64,000 nt of DNA from positions 13,461,625-13,525,624 of the forward strand of contig OX392542.1 of the NCBI GenBank assembly GCA_947623455.1. The letters are read 5' to 3'. This DNA is from Mimachlamys varia (lineage: Eukaryota; Mollusca; Bivalvia; Pectinida; Pectinidae). The notes under the pieces were generated by a model that had not been told where the DNA came from, did not search any database, and was given only the letters and a program-made list of their open reading frames with translations. The translations under genes were made by a program, and so were the position numbers. Below, in pieces: positions 48,388 through 59,700 of this stretch (position 1 is the first letter of the stretch; the number at the start of each line of letters is the position of its first letter).

Positions 48388-49624
48388 AATATTACGTGCG
48401 TCTATTCCTTAAAGCAGAGCTGTTCAAATCATGTTTAGAGACCTAAACTTTTGATAAAGCTGGGGTCAATTTCAATAGCTATTTCTGCTTGATTGTAACA
48501 AACATTTAGTATGGGATGGGTGGGCTATCAATAGTTTCAATTTCATACCCGGGGTGCATCCTATCAGGATTGGCCCCTTATCCCAGGGTCAATCTTGGCA
48601 ACTTATTTGATCTTGATGGTAATTCTCAACAGCTTTCCGTGATAATAAAGGCGGAAAATTCCATTTCATTTCTTCATACTTAGCATAAAAATCCAGGTAT
48701 CAAGTATGAAGACATTCGAGGGCCCCGGGCCTATAATGGCAGTATATCTAAAACGCATTTTTCGTTTTTTTTTTTATACCTAGCAATTATCAAACGTGTC
48801 CATGGTATAACCTAATGATTTGGCCGTCATTGACAACATAAGAACTCCCGGACAGATGCTGAAAGCATGACTTTGTCTCATGTTAGCTTACAAATGATAG
48901 GTTCCAGGGATATACATCTCTTAAACCCAGGATGGAGTTGACTCTTAATGAGGAAGGTTACAGATTACCTATCCTACAACAGGATGTCACAAAGTTTTCA
49001 ATGGCTGTGCTATAGAGGCTGTATCCAATCTATACCCACCAACTGATCGTCTCTCCATAAAACAGCATAGCATTTCTAACATTTCCCATGGGTCTCTTTT
49101 GACACTTAAACACCATCAGTTTGGCTGGAATAAGTCTAGAATCTACATAAAAGTGTTAATCACATTGTATCACACACATGATACCTCTTAAAACATTTGA
49201 AAGAATAAATGAGATTATTTCTGTTTTTTAGTGTTTATTCATCCATACTCTACTCGCTGACTTTTACATTATATTTCTGTACCTCTTCATCCATACACAT
49301 ACATACTATAAGAGAATCACCACACAATATACCTCCTTAACTGACAACTTAGCTATATAGCCAAGTCACTGATATTGAATAATCTTGAAATGATACATGT
49401 ATTTTCATTTGGTTGACCTCAGTGACTATTACTTTTATATTTCCAAATTGCAACCCTTTACAATAAAAGTCACTTTGTTGGCCATTCAAGTGAACTTGCT
49501 GACACTTATTGTCCTTCTTGTCAAAGCACTTAACCAACAAGCAAAAAAATATATAAGATATTATATAACAATAAAAGAAAATCTTCACCCTTCCATTATA
49601 AATAAAGTCCTCAGTTGTCTGTAA

Positions 49625-49708
49625 TATAGACTGAACATCTACAGTATAGTACAATAGACTGAACATCTACAGTATAGTACAATAGACTGAACATCTACAG
49701 TATAGTAC
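49625..49708. repeat. Three tandem copies of a 28-bp unit
   Basis: 'atagactgaacatctacagt' plus 'atagtaca' occurs three times in a row with no or very few changes. Confidence 0.85.
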
Positions 49709-50356
49709 AACAAACTTAACTGATGCACACATCTACATGTACTGAAGATAATGATGCTTCCATATTTCTAGGACATCAAATGAACAAGAGGCCCAAAAGA
49801 CCTGCATCGCTCACCAGATATTCTCATCCAGGCGTAGCACTTATTTTACATGTTTGAATTTAACCTTATAATTTGCTGGTATAACAACAGAATTTTTCGT
49901 CGGTAAAATTGAAGTTCTTTTCCACTCCTTTAGCAACTAGTTATTTGAAATACAGCAAATAAAAGAAATAATGTAAATTATTTCTTACTCCGTTGTTAAT
50001 ATTTATTTATAAAATACCACCTGGCACTAGATTAAATTGAAATGACCGGTATTGTATTAACAGTTCAATGGGGGTATGTCTTGGATTAAGACCTTACTTG
50101 TCATGATGTTAACAGCGGACATCATTGTTTTGCATCAGAATCGTCTTGACATTTTCATGCATCAGATTCGCATATGTACACAACTACTTTCAGATGTTCT
50201 GATTGGACATTTCTTATAAATAAATAAAATGTTTTTAAAAATGGTTAACAACATGACAAGGTATTACATCAATGACACAAGTATCTAGGACCTAGATAGC
50301 ATTCATCGTAAATTCTATTTATCTTTTATCAGTGTTTGAATTCGAATTCACATGAT

Positions 50357-50362
50357 TTTATT
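50357..50362 (-). promoter_or_regulatory. Possible polyadenylation signal of COPB2
   Basis: Minus-strand AATAAA 385 nt downstream of the stop codon. Several alternatives lie further on, so this is only a candidate. Confidence 0.3.
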
Positions 50363-50746
50363 ACAAACAGATGAAATATGAAGTTCATTTCTATGCGATT
50401 TTTAGGGGGAAGTCCATGATTTGCTCCTCATCCAGAAATATCTAACATTGCCATTTGCCATTAATGGTCGAGTCTGGTGTGCGAATATTTCTAGTAATGA
50501 TCCAGGAAGGATAACCAACATTTCCATCTTAAATAGATATTCATCACAGAACTGGAACAAGAATCAATTCATAGTTCCACTTATCCTTTGATAATATCTA
50601 AAGACGGTATCCATCATGCATGGATACATGATGGGAGTGATTTTTCCGAGTCCTTCATCCTTATCCTTGCCTTTAAGCATTGCCTTGTTCCCAGTCTATA
50701 TATATCACACTGCTTTTACATAACAGCTAGGATCCTCATAGCTCCC

Positions 50747-50782
50747 TCAATCTTCTAGAAACTCTTCATCCAAATTCACATC
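50747..50782 (-). CDS. COPB2: Terminal coding exon of COPB2
   Basis: The acceptor 'tttttccag' is followed by 11 codons ([11 protein letters not shown]) and TGA. The acidic C terminus is typical of beta'-COP. It is separated from the preceding exon by a 4.9 kb intron that contains satellite element 2. Confidence 0.92.
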   Translation of the reverse strand, partial: DVNLDEEFLED

Positions 50783-53700
50783 CTGGAAAAATAAGAATAA
50801 GCCCTCTATTTTTACAATCAAAATACAGGTTTTTCAACTTTGCATGAATATCATATATATTTCTGTTTGTATAAAGGGGAATAAATCTTACCTTGTTGGT
50901 GGGGAGTTAGTCAATATCTTGTTGAGGAGGATTTGTTTGATATTTTGTAAAAGGAGAAGTTGTCAATATTTTATTAATGGGAACTTAGCATGTTGCTGAA
51001 GGGGGGAAAGTATAACCAATATCTTGTTGAATGGGAATTAATAAATACCTTATTGATTGGGAAATAGTTAATATTCTGTTGAAAGGAAAAAGTCAAAACC
51101 CTTTTCCCAAGGAAATTATATTTATATATAACATAATCAATATTTTGTTGAAAGGAAACTTTTGAAATCACGATGAATGGGAATTAGACAATATCTTTTT
51201 GAAGGGAAATAGCCAATATCCGTTTTCAAGGGGAATAAGTAAATATCTATGTTCATGGTGAATTTGTCAATATCTTGTTGAAATTGAATTAATGGTAATC
51301 AGTTGAAAGGGAAACCCCACCAAAAAATCATACATGTAATGGGTTCTGGATGAATGTTAATAAAATCCAAAAGGTTTGGATCACAGACTGCTAATCTAGA
51401 ATCTAGTGATAACATTCCAAAGGGCTATTCCAGTTAAGACTCTATCCCATGCCAGGACTTATTTCAGGTTTTGTTCAGGGGCACTATCAAAAGAATTGTA
51501 ATATTAATTTACATTGATGTAAAAAGAAAAAACAAGAGGCCCAGGGGCCTCAACGGTCATCTGACTATAAAGATCTATATCATTTGTGTTTGTTTTTGCC
51601 AAGTTGTTCAAAGATATCTACATACATGTTTATAACCCCTGTGACCTTGAAAGTATAAGTGAAGGTCTATATGAGGAATCTTTGCACCAATCTGTCCCAG
51701 GTACCCATTGGCCAAATATCAGCACCTAGGGCCTTTTGGTAAGCGAGAAGACGTTTGTTAAAAGATTTTTACATGTTTACCCTTGCGACCTTGAAAGTAG
51801 GTCAAGGTCATTCATACAAGGAAACTTTGTAGCACTCCATTAGAGGTACCTACTGGCTAAATATCAACACCCAGGGCCTTTAAGTTGTTGAGGAGAAGAT
51901 TGTTAAAGGTATTTTTACATGTTTGACCCCTATGACCTTGAAAGTAGGTTGAGGTCAATTGTATGAGGAAAGTTTGTAGCACTCTATCCCAGGTACCTAC
52001 TAGCCAAATACCATATTACTCTGGGGGATTTGGTTAGCGAGAAGAAGATTGTTAAAAGATTTTACATATTTGACCTCTGTGACCTTGAAAGTGGGTCAGG
52101 ATCATTCATATGAGGAAACTTGATAGCACACTATGCCAGGTACCTACCAGCCAAATATCAGCACCCAGGGCCTTTTGGTTATTGAGAAGAAGATTGTTAA
52201 AGATTTTTACATATTTGACCCCTGTGACCTTGAAAATGGGTCAAGATCATTCATATGAGGAAACTTGATAGCACACTATGCCAAGTACCTACCAGCCAAA
52301 TATCAGCACCCAGGGCCTTTTGGTTATTGAGAAGAAGATTGTTAAAGATTTTTACATATTTGACCCCTGTGACCTTGAAAGTAGGTCAAGGTCATTCATA
52401 TGCGGAAACTTTGTAGCACTCCATGCCAGGTACCTACTGGCCAAATATCAGGACCCTGGGGCTTATGGAACTTGAGAAGAAGATTCTTAAAACTTTTTAC
52501 CCATTATAGCCCCAGTGAACCTTTGACCCCGTCCAGCGCTTAAAGTTGAACTTTGACCTAAACACAATATATCAGAAAAAGATTTGCATTGCCAGTCTAC
52601 ATATACATGTAATATATGCAAGTATCATCGGTCTAGATCATTCGGTTCATTAGATAATGTTGTGTAGATATTTTAACATATTTGACCCATGTGACCTTGA
52701 AAGTAGGTCAAGGTCATTTATATGAGAAAACTTTAGAGTACTCCATCCCTGGTACCTACTGGCCAAATATCAGAACCCTGGGCCTTATGGAACTTGAGAA
52801 GAAGATTCTTAAAGCTTTTTACCTATTATAACCCATGTTAACCTTTGACCCCGTCCAGCACTCAAAGTTGACCTTTGACCTAAACACAATATATTAGAAA
52901 AAGATTCGCATTGCTGGTCTACATATCATACAAAAATATCATTGCTCTAGATCATTTAGTTCTTTAGATAATGTTGTGTAGATTTTTTAACATATTTGAC
53001 CCCTGTGACCTTGAAAGTAGGTCAAGGTCATTTATATGAGGAAACTTTAGAACACTCTATCCCAGGTTCCTACTGGCCAAATATCAGAACCCTGGGCCTT
53101 ATGGAACTTGAGAAGAAGATTCTTAAAGCTTTTTACCTATTATAACCCATGTTAACCTTTGACCCCGTCCAGCACTCAAAGTTGACCTTTGACCTAAACA
53201 CAATATATTAGAAAAAGATTCGCATTGCTGGTCTACATATCATACAAAAATATCATTGCTCTAGATCATTTAGTTCTTTAGATAATGTTGTGTAGATTTT
53301 TTAACATATTTGACCCCTGTGACCTTGAAAGTAGGTCAAGGTCATTTATATGAGGAAACTTTAGAACACTCTATCCCAGGTTCCTACTGGCCAAATATCA
53401 GAACCCTGGGCCTTATGGAACTTGAGAAGAAGATTCTTAAAGCTTTTTACCTATTATAACCCATGTTAACCTTTGACCCCGTCCAGCACTCAAAGTTGAC
53501 CTTTGACCTAAACACAATATATTAGAAAAAGATTCGCATTGCTGGTCTACATATCATACAAAAATATCATTGCTCTAGATCATTTAGTTCTTTAGATAAT
53601 GTTGTGTAGATTTTTTAACATATTTGACCCCTGTGACCTTGAAAGTAGGTCAAGGTCATTTATATGAGGAAACTTTAGAACACTCTATCCCAGGTACCTA

Positions 53701-56700
53701 CTGGCCAAATATGATCACCCATGGCCTATTGGTTAGTGAGGAAAAGATTGTCAAATGCTTTTTTACATATTTGACCCCTGTGACCTTGAAAGTTAGTCAA
53801 GGTCATCGATATGAGGAAACTTTGTAGCACTCTATCCCAGGTGCCTACTGGCCAAATATCATTACCCTAGACCTTTTGGTTACTGAGAAGAAGATTGTTA
53901 AAGGTTTTTACATATTTGACCCCTGTGACCTTGAAAACAGGTCAAGGTCATTGAAATGAGGAAACTTTGTAGCACTCAATCCCAGGTGCCTACTGGCCAA
54001 ATATCAGCACCTAGAGCCTTTTGGTTACTAAGAAGAAGATTGTTAAAGGAAAAGTTTACGGACGGCGGACGGCGCACGGCGCACGACGACGGACGAAGCA
54101 TGATGGCAATAGGTCATCTTGACCCTTCGGGTCAGATGACCTAAAAACCTGGCTATAATTGATTTATTATTATGGAGTCTGTGGACAGGGAGGGTTTATT
54201 TTACTGGAATTGCCCTAAGCATGAACTGTAAATGTGATACATGTTGAAAAATTATAAAGAAAGATTTCTTTATTTTCAACAGCTTAATGATTTAATTACC
54301 AAAATATTGATTAGATCTTTTCTAAATGCAATAATACCTTCTATACAGTAATCATGAATTTGACAGATAATGAAGATTCCATATAAATAATTGTTACAGT
54401 TTTAAGTTAATAGATCAGTTTTATTGTATTTAACCCCATTCAAATCACAAACTGTCCATGCTAAGATATATTATATACTAGAATCAGATTAAGATTCTGT
54501 TGCCATTAATTATGTTATCACTTTGTTAATCAGTATCAATATACTGCTGGCTAAATTAGTAAAGGCGTATAATTAATTGGTAAATGAGTCTATAAAACTT
54601 AAACCACTAGACATTCATACAAACCATCCCTTCTCCACCAAAATATTTCCAATCACCATTTAAGTACACCACCAACTAAATAGCATGTACTCTCACAAAA
54701 CTTTCATACCAAATATCTGATGTTGCATATTGAAACAGCATCAAACATGGCAGTAAAACTGTAATACGCTGGATCTGCGTTGAATTCAAATGGAATATGG
54801 AGTTCTCCTGGGAGAAAACTTATATAGGCTATATGCCTGCTATCTGATCCTATTGATGCATGTCAATAAAATGTTTTGAAATGAAAAATGGATCATAAAG
54901 AAGATAATTGTAATCCCACACAAACAAGTGGGACTACATCTAAGAAGGAATCAAACCTGGCAGTCCTAGTTAAACACAAAGATGTTTACAGTTATACCGA
55001 CAACATATTTATTATTAATATAAACCTCATTGGCAGGCTTTTTTTTATGTCTTTGATTTGGCAAAACTACTTTTCAGAATATGGGTGCCCAATGTATACA
55101 GTTTGGCAGACTAGAACAATCACAGGGAAGAGTACCACAGCTATTTTTACCATTTAAAACACTGGGACCTGGTTTAATAAGGTGACAAAGATTCTAGTAG
55201 CCATCCATATTAACATAATCTTTGGGTAAGGTTAATGGTCACACACTTTAAACTAAGGCAGTTGATAAACCATCAATAGTCCATAAAAGAATACAATGCG
55301 TCTTATTAATTACCTTTATTGGCTCACTGATCATGATGAGATTTTTTGAATATTTTTCGCTTACAAAGTACACTATTTCTCTCATTATTTTCTCTGATTG
55401 ATCAAAGTAATATATTTTAAGACTGCCTTGGTGGTAGCGCTACAGTTTTAGCTGTTTCCAGTACAGGAACAGTAAATTTCTCTCCAAACGACTTTATTAG
55501 TAGTCTAAATTATATCTAAAGTTAACTACGGCTAGTAGTGTTTTAAAAGTTAGAAATAAAATGCCGAACAAAATGTTGATGACATGCTTCTAATATTTTA
55601 TCAATGGTGGGATGCAGTAATTTAACAAAAGCAATCAAAAACAAAAAGCACCTGAAAACCACAACTAAAGCAAAAACACAGAGATTAATGACACAGTGAT
55701 GCCCTTACCTCCTCATTAATTTCTTTGTCATCTACTTCCTACAAGGAGAGTGTGCATTGCTTGTTTTTATTTGGCAATTAATTCAAAACAAAGATCCAAA
55801 TTATTTAATATTAATAATTTAAAAAAAAATTAAGAAATCAAACAGTATAACTAAAACCCAGCAAAAAAGGCACACGATGAAAATGCTAAAGCAATGAAAA
55901 AATGACCCAAAGCTGAATTAAGGGCAACTACTCATTATTGTATACAATTACAGTGTGAAAGATGTTGTAGATCCCATCCAGGATCTCGATATATGAGGCT
56001 AGCTTGGCATTAATTTATTGTAATTTAATATGATATTAATATTTTAAAGTACAAATAAAAGCATGAGGTGATGTTTTTAACAGTAGCTACTTACCAGAGT
56101 GTCTATGTTATCTATGTTAAGGTTCTCCAGGTCCAGCTCCAACTCCTGTTCAATGTCGGCCATGTCTGCACTAGATAATTGTCCGTCCTGTGTTGGAGTA
56201 TCTGCGGCTGGCTGTGATGACTCCTCTGCCTTTGCTGCGACTGGCTTCTGCTATAAAAACATGGAAACATGGCTCCATTTATTACTGATCCTTGGCAGAT
56301 GTCTCGTCTAAAAGAATTAAATTTTGAACTTTTTTTCTTTTTTTTTGAAACAAATATTCATATCAAGTTGTGATTACTGTAAAAGTGGGATTTTTCACGG
56401 TGTGGAAATACAAATTTTCGCTTATCTTGCTTACATAAATTCTCTGTGAATATATTCATACACAAACATATTAACACTACTTAACCTCTACAGTGTCTAA
56501 CAGTATTACAGGCACACGGTACAAAAAAGCTCGACTGACAGGGCGAAAATTTGCACATCACAAACAGTTTTTTTAGAAGTTGACTAAGCGAAAAATTATA
56601 CAACATGAAAATATCATTTTTTGCATTAAATTGTTTCAGTAAGTAAAAGAAGTTGAGACACTATAATATGAATAAACACCAGCTTCCTTCAGTTTTTCAC

Positions 56701-59700
56701 TGAACAGGTGTGTTAGAGATTGCTGAACAGGTGTGTTAAAGATCGCTGAACAGGTGTGTTAGAGATAACTGAACATGTGTGTTAGAGATCAGTGAACAGG
56801 TGTGTTAGAAATCACTGAACAGGTGTGTTAGAGATCGCTGAACAGGTGTGTTAAAGATCGCCGAACAGATGTGTTAGAGATCAGTGAACAGGTGTGTTAG
56901 AGATTGCTAAACAGGTGTGTTAGAGATCACTGAACAGGTGTGTTAGAGATAGCTGAACAGGTGTGTTAGAGATTGTTGAACAGGTGTGTTAGAGATCACT
57001 GAACAGGTGTGTTAGAGATCACTGAACAGGTGTGTTAGAGAGTGCTGAACAGGTGTGTTAGAGATTGCTGAACAGGTGTGTTAGAGATCAGTGAACAGGT
57101 GTGTTAGAGATTGCTAAACAGGTGTGTTAGAGATCACTGAACAGGTGTGTTAGAGATAGCTGAACAGGTGTGTTAGAGATTGTTGAACAGGTGTGTTAGA
57201 GATCACTGAACAGGTGTGTTAGAGATTGCTGAACAGGTGTGTTAGAGATTGCTGAACATGTGTGCTAGAGATCGCTGAACAGGTGTGTTAGAGATGACTG
57301 AACAGGTGTGTTAGAGATAGCTGAACAGGTGTGTTAGAGATCACTGAACGGATGTGTTAGAGATCGCTGAACAGATGTGTTAGAGATCGCTGAACAGGTG
57401 TGTTAGAGATCACTGAACAGGTGTTAGAGATCGCTGAACAGGTGTGTTAGAGATCACTGAACAGGTGTGTTAGAGATCACTGTACAGGTGTGTTAGAGAT
57501 TGCTGAACAAGTGTGTTAGAGATCGCTGAACAGGTGTGTTAGAGATCACTGAACAGGTGTGTTAGAGATCACTGAACAGGTGTGTTAGAGATCACTGTAC
57601 AGGTGTGTTAGAGATCACTGAACAGATGTGTTAGAGAACGCTGAACAGGTGTGTTAGAGATTGCTGAACAGGTGTGTTAGAGATCACTGAACAGGTAAGT
57701 TAGAGATCGCTGAACAGGTGTGTTAGAGATCACTGAACAGGTGTGTTAGAGATCGCTGAACAGGTGTTGTAGAGATCGCTGAACAGGTATGTTAGAGATC
57801 GCTGAACAGGTGTGTTAGAGATCACTGAACAGGTGTGTTAGAGATCGCTGAACAGGTGTTGTAGAGATCGCTGAACAGGTATGTTAGAGATCGCTGAACA
57901 GGTGTGTTAGAGATGACTGAACAGGTGTGTTAGAGATCGCTGAACAGGTGTGTTAGAGATCGCTGAACAGGTGTGTTAGAGATCACTGAACAGATGTGTT
58001 AGAGAACGCTGAACAGGTGTGTTAGAGATCGCTGAACAGGTGTGTTAGAGATCGCTGAACAGGTGTGTTAGAGATCGCTGAACAGGTGTGTTAGAGAACG
58101 CTGAACAGGTGTGTTAGAGATCGCTGAACAGGTGTGTTAGAGATCGCTGAACAGGTGTGTTAGAGATCACTGAACAGGTGTGTTAGAGATCGCTGAACAG
58201 GTATGTTAGAGATCGCTGAACAGGTGTGTTAGAGATGACTGAACAGGTGTGTTAGAGATCACTGAACAGGTGTGTTAGAGATCACTGAACAGATGTGTTA
58301 GAGAACGCTGAACAGGTGTGTTAGAGATCGCTGAACAGGTGTGTTAGAGATCGCTGAACAGGTGTTGTAGAGATCGCTGAACAGGTATGTTAGAGATCAC
58401 TGAACAGGTGTGTTAAAGATTGCTGAACAGGTGTGTTAGAGATAGCTGAGCAGGTGTTGTAGAGATTGCTAAACAGGTATGTTAGAGATCGCTGAACAGG
58501 TGTGTTAGAGATCACTTAACATGCGTGTCAGAGAGGAGCTAGTCCTACTGGGCAGAGTAACTGAATTCTGATCAACGATGTGTTACCTGTTCCACAGGTG
58601 CTGAAGCATCCTCAAACTCTTCATCCTCATCCTGTACACCGCTCAGTGTGAAATTGAACGCTCCTCTTTCCTCAGCCTGATTCATCTCCTCCACTGGTAC
58701 ACGACCGGTGTTGGGCTACAATACATATATAAACTGTTCTCATCTTGGAGTTATGATATTGGAGGTGGAAATTTATATATACCACATTTCCTTTCAAAAC
58801 AGAGCTTGATCATGGAAACAGTTTTCTAATATTTAAGGGACAAGATAAGTGCCTTAGTTTGTAAGTTACAATTTCTGCATAATAATATGGTCATAAGTTT
58901 CCAAGACCATTTCTTTTTTCGGTAAAAGATGGGGTAAGAGGGGGAACCAGTGGTGCAGAATTCTATAATGCATAAAGATGATAATGGAGGCACTTTTAAA
59001 TATTAAAGAGTGTTTAGTATTTTGATGTTATATCTGATTGTTTATTAAAATACAAAATCGAATGTGCCTACCACAGCTATATGCTTTCTGTAAAAGATTT
59101 CGGGCTGTTCCAGAATTAACTGTGTGGGAGGGGCAGGAGGCACTTTTTCAGAGACCCCAATACGCATAAAACATTGAAAGATATTGAATATAAGGAATAG
59201 TAGACAAACCTGATTTTAACCCCCCCCCCCCTCCCCCGATGACTGATTAATTTTGTCTCCTCCCAACTCCACCACACAATTATTTATGGAAATAAATATA
59301 AATAAGCAGTAAATTGTTGATATTTAATGGTAGCCAATCAAATGTATATTTTCTATGAATTAGGCAAATCCTAATACTTTCAAAGGTCAGGTATTTTACA
59401 AATAAACTCCTGAGATGTCATTTTATGCAAAACAACAGCATGTTTTTTTACACAAGAAAGTGTACAATCTCGTAGGCTAAATTGAATTCCAAGTTAATTT
59501 ATCCATATAAAATAACCTGCTGTTAGAATATAACCATGTACTGCATGTAAATGACATGTTAAACAGAGATATATTCTGTCATGGTTACCACTTACTGGGA
59601 CACTTGGGTAGCTGTTGGCAGGAAGAAGTTGGGACCGCTGTGGCTTGAGATATTGTTCTGTCTTTAAAGCATCCTTTAGACCTGGAAACAGGTTTTCATA

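Larger units (their letters stand above)
48388..50746. other. Region downstream of the COPB2 stop, including its 3' UTR
   Basis: No other gene was seen. Minus-strand AATAAA occurs at 50357-50362, about 385 nt past the stop, and further matches lie beyond, so the 3' UTR end cannot be fixed. Also present: a 28-bp triplication at 49625-49708 and a lone 'aagaggcccaaaagacctgc' start of the satellite-element family at 49788. Confidence 0.4.

Noticed and set aside
52278..54144. Open frames in satellite element 2
   Set aside because: Same reason: they follow the tandem units and carry no independent coding signal.
54888..55157. 89-codon plus-strand open frame in the last COPB2 intron
   Set aside because: No signal peptide, domain or repeat match; consistent with a chance open frame in AT-rich intron.
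56698..58535. CRISPR-like array (short repeats at regular spacing)
   Set aside because: Units are directly adjacent with no unique spacers, inside an intron of an animal gene; this is a minisatellite.
59219..59237. C-rich run as a possible G-quadruplex or i-motif
   Set aside because: It is a simple homopolymer-like tract with no spaced G4 pattern and nothing around it to suggest function.
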